A stretch of DNA of 64,000 nt from Hymenolepis diminuta. Lineage: Eukaryota; Platyhelminthes; Cestoda; Cyclophyllidea; Hymenolepididae. Positions 1 through 11,660 of the stretch are shown here, piece by piece. Every line of letters starts with the position of its first letter. Position 1 is the first letter of the stretch. The translations under genes were made by a program, and so were the position numbers. The stretch spans positions 229,593 to 293,592 of the forward strand of contig CAADRB010000050.1 in assembly GCA_900708905.1 (NCBI GenBank), in the 5' to 3' direction. The notes under the pieces were generated by a model. That model saw only the letters and a list, made by a program, of their open reading frames with translations. It did no database searches and was not told where the DNA came from.

Positions 1-228
1 TGCTCGCCGGTAAGAAATTTGGCACGAATGAAGAGGTTATCGCTGAAACTGAGGCTAATTTTGAGGCAAAAGATAAATCGTTCCACAAATCGTGGTATTG
101 AAATGTTAGAGCGGCAGTGGAATGATTGCGTTGCTCTTGATGGAGATTACGTTGATGAATAAGGCTAATTTTGAACCAAAAAACTGTGTTTTCTTTGTTA
201 GGCCCGGGACTTTTCAGCCCATGTGTTA
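1..228 (+). mobile_element. 3' end of a degenerate mariner (Tc1/mariner) transposon
   Basis: The first 160 bases translate as the C-terminal end of a mariner transposase, in two frames. Frame 1 (from base 3) gives LAGKKFGTNEEVIAETEANF and then reaches a stop at 99-101. A one-base frame change at about 93-94 restores similarity, with GIEMLERQWNDCVALDGDYV followed by a natural stop at 160-162. This matches the usual mariner ending, with a GIEKLERRW-like block and a final GDYVE. After a short spacer, about 197-228 reads like a mariner terminal inverted repeat (GGCCCGGGACTTTTCAGCCC), ending near a TA. The element is cut by the window edge and is inactive because of the frameshift. The catalytic DD34D region lies outside the window. 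Confidence 0.8.
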
Positions 229-230
229 CG

Positions 231-1615
231 CGAAGATGGAAATATTCACCGTTTATCGTTTACCAGCTTTGCACTAGTCCTCGATTTGGTCTCATTTTCA
301 TTCTTGGTCTCTGATCTCCCTGCCGTGCCCAGATCCGACTCGGACTTCTGTCCCTCCTGGACAGGGAATCCGATGTCAAGGTAGTCGCGCAGCTTCAAGG
401 CCATTAACTGAGAGTGTTCAACCTGAAAGGATCTGAAAATGACTGATCCTCTATCGACTGAGTGGACCCACTCACCATCCGACGAATATCAGAAGTAGTC
501 ACTCGCATGATACCGATTTTACGTCACAATCATCGAGACTGCCCTTCCGGAAACGTCGCTGCTAGAATTGAGATGAAAACGACCGCAAAGAAGGCTCCTA
601 CTGAGAATTTTCTACAAATAATTCAACGAGACAGAACCCGAACAAAAAGAGAGCGTTACCTCATACGAGACAGAGCTATAATACTTTAATAAAGGTAAAT
701 GTTAATTCTAGAAAATACGCTTACCTAAGCGTTAACGGTATACCATTTGAACTCCAAGTCAACACTGCCTCAGATATCACCGTCGTCCCCCCAAGTATCT
801 AATGCTGTGCGACTGTATGTATCGATGCAGTGTGAGGCTACATCCCAAGAGAAGACGATCTTCAGGGAGTGCTATGTTACATATCGAAATATTAACCACG
901 TGTGCCTAGAATAGATAGATGAGGTCAACCGTATCCAGTTCCCAGACTTTAATGAAACCTGCCAGATGCCTACTCTTGAACCTACGGATGCGGAAAATCT
1001 CGTAAGAGAATGCAACCAGTGCCTACGTGTTACTGAAATCCTTCATCACTCTATTTATATTCAGTCGTCGAACTCAGTTCTAACTTACTAATCTGGATCC
1101 ACTAAAGATGCGACATACACTATGGTGACAAATTCACATTCGAAAGGGTCTGATGTTACTCTATTCTCGTCGACAACAAGCAGATCAGCCATCTCAATAA
1201 ACTCGTGGTGTACCAGAAACGCTCGTTACGGTCCCAAGTACACAGTTTGAATCTGCATTTTGCCAAATTTTGCTCCGATCGATCAATTATTCAGCTGAAG
1301 CGATCCCTCGCCGCGTTAGGACAATCTGCAGTGGCAGCAGAATTTAGAGGTCAAGACTTGAGGACAGCGTGTGAAGAGATGTTGTTATCAAAACAACTTT
1401 GTGTCCCGAAAAAGTGCCGGCCGAGGCGCACATATAGTGTGGGCGATCTTGTGTATGCCTTAACCATAATTAAAACACCAATGCACAAGTACCATAATCA
1501 CCAAGCTGCAGTGCAGAAATATCTAAGACATGGAGACCGGAAAGGATACCTGATTTTGCAGTCGCAAACAACTCAGACCAAGAGGTTTGATTTTTCGACT
1601 TGTGAAGGACATTAA
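231..1615 (+). pseudogene. Collapsed Ty3/gypsy LTR retrotransposon relic (gag end, protease, integrase)
   Basis: Several broken frames in one orientation resemble a K02A2.6-like Ty3/gypsy polyprotein. About 500-690 has an HRDCP-containing stretch like a gag zinc knuckle. About 721-795 gives VNGIPFELQVNTASDITVV, a retropepsin active-site block in which the catalytic Asp position reads as Asn. About 826-950 continues the post-protease block (ECYV, then a stop, then an EWID-like motif). About 985-1030 (ENLVRECNQC) resembles the integrase zinc finger, 1130-1200 (HSK...SSTTS) its core, and 1205-1615 the distal integrase with YSVGDLVYAL and a GRQLRT-like motif. The reverse transcriptase and RNase H that should lie between protease and integrase are absent. 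Stops and frame changes are frequent. No long terminal repeats were recognised. It abuts the mariner relic. Confidence 0.7.
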
Positions 1616-2503
1616 TCTTTAAATAGTCTTGATGCTCTTAATTTTTTGTGTTTTATGCCTTACGGCTTTTAGCCATTAGTTAAAGCATAACCATCTGATT
1701 CCGTCCCTCTCTATATTTGAAGTACTGGAAAAGTAATAATAGTAATACTTCCACTTATTTAAAAATTGTGTAGAGCATGCGACCTGGACACTAGGCTGCA
1801 TAGCTTTCAAGTTCTAATACATTGAAAGAAGATCTCTGTGAGACCTTACAATTGTCTTCTGTATTTGACATTCTTTTCCAATTTTGATTTAGCTCTGAAT
1901 GATATATTCATATAAACTCGTTATCTGAATTTAGAAATTAGTTATTAGTTAAGTTTTCCAACTCGCAGTATTTAATATTAAATTCAGCTCTGCAATGTGC
2001 GTGCCCTTCCTCTCCCCCCAAACCCCGTGCATATATACATAAATTATCACAGTTTTTAAAATAGATTTTAAAAACTCTCTTTTAATTTTTTCCTGCGAAC
2101 TATTTGCCATCACAGTAATCTATTAATGTGTAACACTAATACCGTTTTTTTTTTAAAAATCTCGGAGTGAACGTAATCTTTGAAGGCGTACGAATACATA
2201 ATCAAGACAAAAACATAATTTTATGCTTTTATTACAATCTAAGGGATATTAAAATCCAGGATCTCAAAATAGACAAACGATCGTGGTCGACCGATTTGAA
2301 CACAAGCACAGACATGATATTTCATTGTTCGCATGTGTGGTCCGTAATGCTTCCCTAAAGACAGCCATGCATAGGAACCCTAGGTTGACGATAGGTAAAC
2401 AAATACAATGAGGGGAAAGAGATATTGCTGTTTTCATTGTTGTTGATGTTGTGGGGATGGTGGTGGTGGTCATGATAATCGATGGGAGTTGAATGAGTCG
2501 AAC
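1616..2503. other. Non-coding gap with likely HECA 3' UTR
   Basis: No coding signal is seen. The right-hand part should be the 3' untranslated region of the minus-strand headcase gene. A TTTATT at 2228-2233 is a minus-strand AATAAA, about 270 bases after the stop codon. A short GGT/GGA-rich run lies at about 2454-2470. Confidence 0.5.
2228..2233 (-). promoter_or_regulatory. Candidate poly(A) signal of the headcase gene
   Basis: AATAAA on the minus strand, about 270 bases downstream of the headcase stop codon at 2504-2506. No cleavage evidence is available. Confidence 0.35.
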
Positions 2504-5500
2504 CTACCGGGAAGAGTCGATCCGAACTTCATATACTTCGTCAAATGGTTTGATGAAATGATAGTCAACGGCTCTACAATGCTGACAACACAATAAATGA
2601 CTATATTGGCTGAAATATGGTAGAGGCCGAAGTTTATTCATTGATTCATCGGTGTCTTCATTTGTATCGAATTCGGAGCGAAGACTTAAGGGTTGGAGAC
2701 CACAGGATTTACAGGAAAGATGATTTATACAACACGGGGAACAAGCAAAGAGATCGTAGGTATAGAGTCCTCCAATTAAAAGGGTTGACCCTGTTGAGAA
2801 ATATAAAGAGCATGCCAATTGATAAAGTTAATTTTGTATTTTTTTTCTGGAATTGATAGTTGATATACGCATTATATTGATTAAATTCGTCATCATGGCT
2901 TATGTGTTATAGATCAGCTTCTTTGTCAGAAAATGTTACTGTTAATTTTTCTCACATCGTATAATACTGCACGCTCTGAGTAAAATCAAATGTTTACCCA
3001 AATTACGCCTTTTAAGTATATTCAGATTAACAACTTATGTAGCCCACTTCCATGCCGTTTTCTATAATCATAATCATATTAGCAACTTTTTTCTAAAACT
3101 ATTGGAAATTTTTTTGTTCGTTGATATCTAATAAGGAATTTTATAAGCCATCTTGAACCATCTCAAGTAATCCACAAATCTTCATTTTTAATATTTAATT
3201 TTGGAATTTAATACACATTTGATGGTTCCCAATTTGCGATAAATAAAAAATTAATTTTTTTAATAGTCAATACTACAATAAACCAAGATTTCATCATGGT
3301 TCTGAAAACACCAAATCATAAAAGACGAGGTCTCAACTTACCATTCCATGGACTTTTGCAGAATTTGCACACAATTTGTGGCAGGGCATCGGTTGAACCT
3401 TCAAGACTCCTTCTCTCAGGATCAATGCTCCTCGTACAGGACATACAGACGGCATGAAGGAAACGTTTTTGACTAACTGAAGCACGATGTCGACCCTGAT
3501 TATGACCATGGAAACCATGGTGATGGGATTGTTGCTGGACCTGCTGTTGACGTGGTCCCGTACAACCCGGAGGTGGGGCGAGGTCATTGTGCATGACGTG
3601 ACCTCCCGGAGCTGAGGAACTTGACCCTGTAGAAGTAGGTGCTGGAACATTCCAAGATACCTAGAGGAGGAAATATCACAGTTCACATACTAAAAAATAT
3701 GAGTTTTTCAATCGGTTTTCCGGTCGTCATCCCCCTGCCAGTGTGAAAGTTGTTCAATGGATTTAAGTGGTATAATTAGCTGCATAATTATTATGGTGTC
3801 TAATAACAGCTGGTGTAATGTTTCAATATGTTCGATAACAGTATAAAGTGCTTAATGAATCCTCTTGATGACGTCTAAGAAGAAATTTATGACTAGGTGA
3901 AATTTGTCAGTTGCAATCGCAATTTATGCCAAACTAGGATTTTGTAATTATAGAGATGCCGTTAAACAAAACATTCAATCTTTAAAACTAGATCAATTCC
4001 GAGTGTATGTCTCCTTCAATTTTCAGACGTGTATAAAATGGTTCGTGAAATGCAGGCAAATAAAAATCGCCATTCTTGAAAACCAATATTTAGTGCAACC
4101 TTCATTCAGGAGTCTTTGTAGCTGAGCTATAGTTGGACGGGATACTCTCAAACGCTCAAGCCATAAAGGCCATAATAGCAAAGCGGCACAACATTTGGTT
4201 CCACGATCAAAATCTCCTAATTCAACAATCTGCTTGCTTTCTCACGGTAAATTTTATATCAAAAGCTATACATTCCCAGCCCAAATCGTAACTTTGGTAA
4301 GACCTTTTTTATTTAATAGACTTGATATAAACTAATTGCCCTGCAGCTCTGAGGATGTGTGATTCATTCTTCGATGAACAATCAAATTATAATTTGTTGT
4401 GAAATATACGTTTATAAAAGAGAATGTAAATAGAACCCTTCGACCATAAAAAACCAGCTTTCAGTACCAATTTTTACTCAGCAGTTAAGAAACTAGGCGA
4501 CAGCAATGGAGAATTTCTGGCTACTAGAGCCCAAGAGAATTCCTTGAATTTCAGATATGAAATCTTATAATTTTACTCTCATGTTAAACACTAGTCTTCA
4601 ACAAAAAGTTCGATTGACCAACGTTTAACCAAATGCATTGAGTAACAAAAGCCCAATTGTCTTAGAGCATCTATGATGTTCTCTATTGAAATATTGAGAT
4701 GATGCTTAGCACATTCATAGCTAACAGCAGAGCTAGGGCTCAAAATTAGCACTTTTTCCTTGAGTAGAACTAAAATTAGGAATCCAAACAGGTTACCTTG
4801 GAGATAATTGATCTTCCTAAATGCCAACAGAATATAACAACCTTCCCCAAGTCTAAAGACTGAGTCGAGTGAAGAAAAATAATATATTAGAGCACCATGG
4901 GGAATAAGTGAGAGGTAGGTAAGATAAGAATTAGAATAAGAAAGAGCAGGAGATACGTGGAAAGTGATTAATAATAGATAGGCCGAATTACGTTACGGTA
5001 AGTGGAGTTAACCGACTACCAACAAAAATAAATCTTCGTCTTTCAGTGGAGGCCATGAGAGGGCTTATCTTAGCACTATGACATGCCAACTTACTTAGGG
5101 GAAATACATAAAATCAAGCATTTAGGCTGCTACAAAATGTATATAGTTTACCTTCGAGCTTTCAGGTACAGTTATGAGAAATCAGGGCTGAGGAAAATCA
5201 ATGTAAAAAGAAAGAAATCATTCGAATGGACAAGTCAATCTATCCAGATCAGATGTTATTAAAGTGATTTACAACGGGTTTGGAAAGTTTCTATTCATAT
5301 AATATTCAAACGCGAAAATCCTTTGGGGTTCCACCTCACAAAATAGGGAGAAACCTGCTCGTTTAAAGGGAGCTAAATGGATAAATATATTTAAATGGTA
5401 TAGAGTAGACGTATAATTTCCTAAAAAGAACCTCAGAACTAAGAAAATGTAAATAGATATTTCATATACGAATGTATCTCCGATAATCGACAAATAATTC

Positions 5501-8500
5501 ACTTATAAATTGTATACTGACTTTACAAAAAAAGGGCCTGAAAAAAACGCAATGAACATAAGCAATTGAAATAACCTGATTTTTATATAAATCAAGAGGG
5601 AATTCAAGTTACCTGAAGACCACCTCTATGGCAAACAGGAGAGAGAAAGAGAGCACCATCGAGAAGGGGAAAGTGATCGTAGACGGGGAGGGATCGACTA
5701 CAAGCTAAACAAGGGACCTCAGATGCGCCATGACATGTCAACTGACAAAGAACAAAGGCCCTTGTATCCTCATTTCCGGTACAACTATCATCTTCCAATT
5801 GGATGAAGTAGCCATTACGCTTCCACGCCTGTAACCTCTAAAAGAGATCCAAATAGAATAGTATGCGCTTATAAGCAGTTAAAACAGCAAGAAACATATA
5901 TAAGTGAGTATACTACTTGTCTGTCGATTTTCGATTTAAGTAGGTCACCCTACCTCAAAAACGGAGAAGTCTTTCCTCTGACGAAATATATTTCCTTTGG
6001 CGTTGAATTGATACGCTCCTGTTCCTAACATGGGGACGGAAAAGGACATGCTTCTTTGAACATTTTGATTATTTTGAGCATTTGTTGAAATAGTTCCAGC
6101 TGCCATTGAACCCGAGCGCTGACGAGCGTCTACAAAGCCTGAAAAAGAAAACAAAAAAATGATTAACATCCCACATGTAAGTGATTATCACGTCAGAAGC
6201 ATGTTATTTGTGAAAGTTCAACGCCGTAAAATGATTAAAACTATTTTTCTTTTAAATTCAGCATTAGCAATATGATCGAATAAAGAGATATATAGAATAG
6301 GGAAGGGAAATTTCAATTTGACACTAGATTGATTATAATTAATTAATTAATTAAAAATGTTTTCAACAAATTTATATTGTCAAAATAAATAGGTTCAAAA
6401 GCCTCCAAAGCCCACCAGCGCTAATGTTTATAATACTTGACTTGGGTAGAGAGGTGTTGGAAGTTGGTATTAAAAGCTTTCAGCTCCGTCTGATGCGAAA
6501 AGACTTTTACAAACAACAAACAGCCACAGCTTTAAATTAGAAAGCCAAGAGTTAAAAATAAACCAAATTATATTGAGAGACGGCAATGGGAACACGGGAG
6601 ATAGAACTATGAGGAACGAGGGAGAGCTTGAGAGTCGAGTGCCTGCACCACTGATTTCGCAACCGCTTTATGTAAGAATTTACAGACCGAAGTATCAGTT
6701 ACTGCGAAGGAGGAGAGTATGAATCATGAATCAATATTCTCCAACATGAAACATCTAGAAAATAGTTCAAGTAAACGCGAAAAACCTAAATACGGTTTTC
6801 TCTGATCCAAAATGCATTAAACTAATATTATCCAAAATACTAAATTTTTGGAGAATCCTTCAAAGGCATCCTAGAACCCGCTCCTACGAGAAACTCATAT
6901 TCTACCAACTCTAATGTTAACCCGAATTAACTAGTGCATTTGGTTAGCATCAATGGATTTTCCCCTATAAGCATCAATCTCGTGACCACTGACCTGACCG
7001 AAGTGTTCATTGACCTCTTCACCACCAATAACTATGTTATCAGTATTATTATTAGCCATAGCAATGCTAAAAATGCTTACAATTTTTAATCATGGAAAGT
7101 ATCCGAATAGGACAAAAAGCAAACAAGCTCAATGAAGAAGTAGGCAGTGAAAGCAGAGTAGTCCTATTTTGTTTGAATTTTGAAAGGATAGCGTTGTTTC
7201 TATACTCATGAGGAGTAAATTTCACTGAATAAGGTTCTAATATTGAAATTTATTTGTATGATTCCTAGGTTCATGGTTGAGAACATGTTCATAGTGTTCG
7301 AGCTTGTGAACCGGTTGATTTAGTTCTGTGGTTGATCATACGAATTCTATTCCTGAAGCCAAGAGGGGGTAGATGAGATAAGTACCAATTTTTTTAATAA
7401 GACAAAGGTCACTAAAGTTCACTCAGGGTAAGGTCAAAGAAATAGCCACATATTTATTTAATTGTTACACGTTGTCTTCACTTGTTAGACGTTTTTTTTT
7501 TCATTTAGAATTTATTTTATCTACTAAATTTCGATCATGTAAAAACCAGATTGATCACTGATTCTACACGGAGAAATCCTACACATGACTGTTCAGTTTT
7601 TTTCTTAATCTCCCGTATCATTCATATACCGTATACCATATACGACCATATAAGGGTATCTTAGTAGAACATAGAGCAATATCATCTAGTTAAAAATGGT
7701 ATTCTGGCTCTCAGGTTTGATAGTAGTAACACCTCATAGATTCGATTGATTCTAAATCTGAAAGAAACCTCTGAAGATACAAAAGTGTAAGATTATGACT
7801 GAAAATGATTTTACTGATGAAAAATATTAGGATCTATTTTTATAATGGTAGTATAGGAGATATGCATGTTGGCTGAAAGTAACTCCCTATAAAGTTCCTC
7901 TGACATTTAAATATACAAAAGAGACTTGCGGACTTTAAAGAGACTACTTTAGTGGTAACCACAAGCAAAAAAGGGAAGGAAGGATTACCATAAGTAGGTA
8001 TATACTGAAGCAACATTGGCAAGAAAGAGATAATAAAGAATAGTCTGAAATGTGTTATCAAGAATCAGGGAGGGCGAGTACTGCAGGAGGGCTATAGCTT
8101 AGACACAACAAAGTAGGATAGAGAAAAGCAGCTAAATTATAGATCTTCCAGGTCTTTACGTACTTAACTACCACACATTAGGAAATAGAGACTGTTGTTG
8201 GAAAAGAGAGAAAAGACACAAGTCTTATAATTATTCAGAAAAGTGACAAGGCAGTAAGAATAAAGTTCACTATGACGGAGTGAGATAACAAAGACATTGA
8301 AAATCACCAATAACGCTGTTGTTTAGGGATGGAGAGTTGGGTACGTTGACAACGTCGCCAGTCAGTAGGCAAGCACTTACCCACTGAGAAGCTAGGACTA
8401 CAGATATACTTAGTCACAATCACACGTTTTCTTAGGCGGCGACGGTGAAATGGTTACTTCCTCCTTTTATCTTTCATACGTCAGATAGACTCCCATACAC

Positions 8501-11069
8501 TTTCATTCTACATTGTTTTATCTAATAAGACGTTTCAAAACAAATACATATTTACACCACGTTTCTTGTAAAAGCTCCATATAGCGGAGTAAGATACCAG
8601 AGTTAGTGATAAGCAACTTGAGTGATGAGGAATGAATTAACGGGAGAACAAAATGGATATAAACCGCAATCATGTTATAAGTGGGTTCGCAACTTTGCTA
8701 GATCAAAGAGAATCATACACGTCTGAAAGCAGAGTAGGAAAGCCGAACCTGCAAGATCAGTGTGGCTATTGGCTAGATCAGGACATATAATCAGTTTCAT
8801 GCCACTCGCACGTTGTGGAGACTGTAGTCATCATTATTCCTTTCTTTCATGCATGTTACAGACCTTTAGCCCTTTCATATTTCCTTGCTTTGTCTATAAG
8901 ATTTTGCTTAGTAAAGAACTATTTAGATCACGCTTCCTACATTAAGCTCAATATAGAGTAAGTAATAGCAACAAGGGATTTTAGATAACAACTGGACGTA
9001 GACAGGGACAATGCCACTATAAGATTTGCGGGAGGAAATAGATAAAGGTATTCAAGCAGTCGATACTTCAAAAGCAAAGTGGATTGATTCGAGCATAGAA
9101 AAGGAGACAACTACTTACGTCGATTTTTCTTCTGGCCACTGTTATTGCTCTCGCCATTTTTATTTGCTCTTTTAGAGGACTCTGCGGTTACACTACTCGT
9201 CGTTGTTGAGGGGGCAGCATTTGGATCGAAGGAATTGAACCATGTGGAGTCTGCAGCCTCCAGAGATTCCATGCTGGCAAGAGAAAAACTTGGGAAACGA
9301 GTTGATGGTGCTGCGGCACTAGAGAGATCGCTGGCAAAACCACTGCTCAAACTAGAGTCTGTGATTCCGTTCAGTGACGTCTGACGCTGGTTTTTGTTCG
9401 TGGAGGGGAGATTCTGGTTTCTGAAATACAGCAGTGCATAGAACTTGTAATGGTTCCCTAAATCTCCAGTTAATTAAGTTATCTCTGATGAAATTTTCTC
9501 CCTTTTTAATAATAATTTACCTGGGATAGCAGGGAATATGGTCACCTCTAGTCAAATCAGTCAGTCGATTCAGGCGCACCCTTCCAAAGTGCATATAGGA
9601 CATCACTATTGCCAAGGTTCCATACCTACATCCTAATACTCTACATTCCCACACTGTCTCCGTTTTACCCGCAGGTGCATGTAGCACTCCCCCTCTCCCT
9701 CCCTAAATAAAAAGCAATCTATACACGCACCAGACAACTTGGTCGCTCTCGCTCAATTCTGGTGCCTTTCCTTTCTCTACTCAATTCCTCTTCCCGCCCC
9801 TTCATTCTTTTTCCTCTCTTTCAATACACATCTGCCTTCTTATCACCCGAGAAAAGCTGTCGTTTTCCAGTTGGCCTCATGTAGATCATCATTTCTACCA
9901 GGGCATATTTAGCCTAATTTGGTCAACATTTCCGGTAGCTTTGTTAACGGAATTAATGCAACTTTAAATTTAGGCGCTGAACTTAGTATCAGTGGAAGCT
10001 TAAAACAAAACGAAATTAAAATTGATTATAAGCTCTGACTTTATAACGTCAAATGTGTAGCTCTTTTTAACATAGCAAGAACGTTCATCTCGGGTCTATA
10101 CCCTTACGAAGCCATAATTCGTACAAAGTGCGTCAGTGACACATTGGGCTATGTGAACTGATACGCCTGCCGTGTCAGAGATCACAGGACTAAGATGCCA
10201 CTCTCTACCCAAGAATAACGTCAGAAAATGTTCTCCTAAATGGACTTGGAAATGATTAACCAAAAGTATTTAGTTCAGCCGGTTTTTAACATAAATATAT
10301 TATTAAAAAGCCTTAAGGATGTTAGAATAATCAATTAAAATCCGCATGTATCTATTTAATATATTCAAGATTTATACTACTAACACCAAGGCTATGTAGT
10401 ATCTGTTATAATTTCACATTTAATTTTCATTTAACCTTAGTAAGTGCACTAGTACTTCCCTTATAAAGATTAAATAAATCATTTATAACGTGCTACATGA
10501 GTGAACTCTAGCGAGTTTCGCTATGTTGAAATCATGTTAGGTTTGATCATTCTGCTACCAATATCGTTTTTAGAAGAACAAATGCATCTAACTTTATCAA
10601 CTTAAGATTTCTGGTTGCTGCAAACACGAATTCAAGCAGGAAACTAGAGGACAAACACAGAACCATTGGAAAACGATGCAAAAAGTCATAGAAATAAATT
10701 GCGTCTAATTTGAATCATAAGATCAAATTCTGTAAGACGCGTCTACCACTGTCTTTGTTTTCTAATCCGGACTACTTTACTGTTCCCTATGTACAGATTT
10801 TTTCTCTAAACTAAAGATTTAAAAGTTCGTGAGTAATAAAAAAATATACGCTAATAAAGATGTAAGTAGTATGTTACCCATGTTGGAAATTGGTTGTAGG
10901 GTGGAACGAAGATCTTCTCGGTGCTTGAAAAAGACTCACGTCAGCATTCTCCCAATTATCGACCAGGGGAAATTCAGAAGGATCGATAAAGGATTTGAAA
11001 GGTACAGAAGTATCTGAATAGCGTGTTTTTGGAACACGTCCTCCGTTTTTCCCGCTATCCATTGATCGG
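2504..11069 (-). CDS. HECA: Headcase protein homologue (HECA), six exons, N-terminus not found
   Basis: Exons joined by GT/AG borders and matching phase: 10878-11069, 9119-9420, 5954-6138, 5613-5837, 3342-3660, 2504-2790, giving about 502 residues. Headcase proteins control growth, proliferation and differentiation (imaginal-cell and tracheal fate in Drosophila; HECA in human). Similarity to human HECA is clear in the last three exons: a MEDD block, PVYDHFPLLDGALFLSP, paired cysteines (CMSC, CKFC) with KSPWNG, then GGLYTYDLFACSPCC, CKSC, YFSQYSHLLCCQHC and VDYHFIKPF near the end. The middle exons are Ser/Asn-rich and weakly conserved, but their phases agree (GG+A, C+GC). A His/Gln-rich insertion interrupts the conserved region at about 3490-3590. 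The first exon listed starts at acceptor 11070-11071, and its RSMDS could match RRHSMDR of HECA. The N-terminal Cys/His region was not located upstream. The stop is TAG at 2504-2506. Confidence 0.85.
3342..3660 (-). other. HECA: Headcase exon with low-complexity His/Gln insertion
   Basis: This exon begins after a pyrimidine-rich acceptor (about 3661-3670) and ends at GTAAGT (3336-3341). It starts with a Ser/Pro/Gly stretch, continues into a Gln- and His-rich tract (QQQVQQQSHHHGFHGHNQ) and only then returns to the conserved family block with CMSC, CKFC and KSPWNG. In human HECA the flanking blocks are separated by a short non-repetitive stretch, so this lineage has an expanded linker. Confidence 0.75.
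6139..9118 (-). other. Long headcase intron, repeat-rich
   Basis: A 2,980-bp intron between exons ending at 9119 and starting at 6138. Donor GTAAGT is at 9113-9118 and the acceptor CAG is at 6139-6141. It carries a T-rich dispersed repeat (about 8755-8945) and an AATTAATTAATTAATT run near 6338-6355. No coding exon in phase was recognised inside it. Confidence 0.6.
8755..8945 (+). repeat. Dispersed repeat, family 2
   Basis: The stretch starts TGGCTATTGGCTAGATCAG and contains CCTTTCATATTTCCTTGCTT and GTCTATAAGATTTTGC. The reverse complement of 17395-17585 shows the same ordered blocks (TGGCCATTGGCCAGATCTGG, CTTTCATATTTGCCTGCC, TTTCTATATAATG). Similar pyrimidine-rich ends with CCTTATCTATAA occur near 33350-33470 and 44940-45070. 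No protein coding is seen. The element class is unknown. Confidence 0.45.
9640..9860. repeat. Polypyrimidine-rich tract
   Basis: About 220 bases with a strong C+T bias on the plus strand (repeated CTCCC, CTTTCC, TTCCTCTTCCC), inside the intron between headcase exons 9119-9420 and 10878-11069. It resembles the pyrimidine-rich tails near 31440-31510 and 60720-60800. Confidence 0.35.
10498..10565 (+). repeat. Dispersed repeat fragment, family 3
   Basis: Contains GTGAACTCTAGCGAG followed by TATGTTGAAATCATG and GATCATTCTGCTACC. Related blocks occur near 13150-13225 (CTGCTATGCTGAAACCATG, then GATCATTCTG) and 40060-40190. The copies are short and diverged, so the family boundary is not defined. Confidence 0.3.
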
Positions 11070-11484
11070 CTGATTAAATTTCACTGAAATAAGAGAAAAA
11101 TTGTATTGTATGTTCATCACAACAGTTTAAAGAAGGGGGAGGGAGATATTTTCTCCTTGGATGATGCATTTTTCTTCCTCTAAAGATACATTTTTCTTCC
11201 AATATACAAAAGGAAAAATAGGTCGTTACATGATGTGTAGGAAAAGGAATTCGTTTATAAAAAAAACTGACGCAGCAACCTAATTGGTTGCTTGAATGAC
11301 ATCCCCACAGCATCAAACAACCAATCAGGGATAAGCAAGTTGAAGACAGTTGCATAACCTAATGAAAAATTAGGTTCACGATCGTTACACGATGGTTAAA
11401 CAGATACAGAAAACAATTTTTAAAAGAAAGTAATGACATTAACAGAAAGATTCTGAAAATCACTACGATTTTACATGAGGCTCG

Positions 11485-11660
11485 TCTGTGAACTCAGAGA
11501 TCACGGAGCTGATATCCATTGGTGCACCCTCAATTAGCAGAACAATCAACCGCATTGGACAAGCCTGGTTAATAAAGGGGAAAGTACCAAAATTCGACTT
11601 TCTCACCAAGAAGACTCAACGACGCTATCGCTATTCTCAAAAAGGGTTTTAGATGCGTGT
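11485..11660 (+). repeat. SINE-like element body
   Basis: GAACTCAGAGATCACGGAG resembles a decayed tRNA-type box B region. It is followed by CCTGGTTAATAAAGGGG and a tail block at 11592-11655 (TTCTCACCAAGAAGACTCAA, GACGCTATCGCTATTC). The same tail block is found at about 55610-55670 directly behind a tRNA-like head (55504-55575), which links the two copies as one SINE family. Confidence 0.5.

Noticed and set aside
3333..3686. 117-codon minus-strand frame in the headcase region
   Set aside because: Overlaps the conserved headcase exon in another frame; the family cysteine motifs are in the alternative frame that joins in phase.
9145..9384. 79-codon plus-strand frame
   Set aside because: Antisense shadow of the headcase exon 9119-9420.
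11074..11355. 93-codon minus-strand frame upstream of the first headcase exon
   Set aside because: Its end overlaps the pyrimidine-rich acceptor region of the headcase exon, and it has no Cys/His pattern matching the HECA N-terminus.
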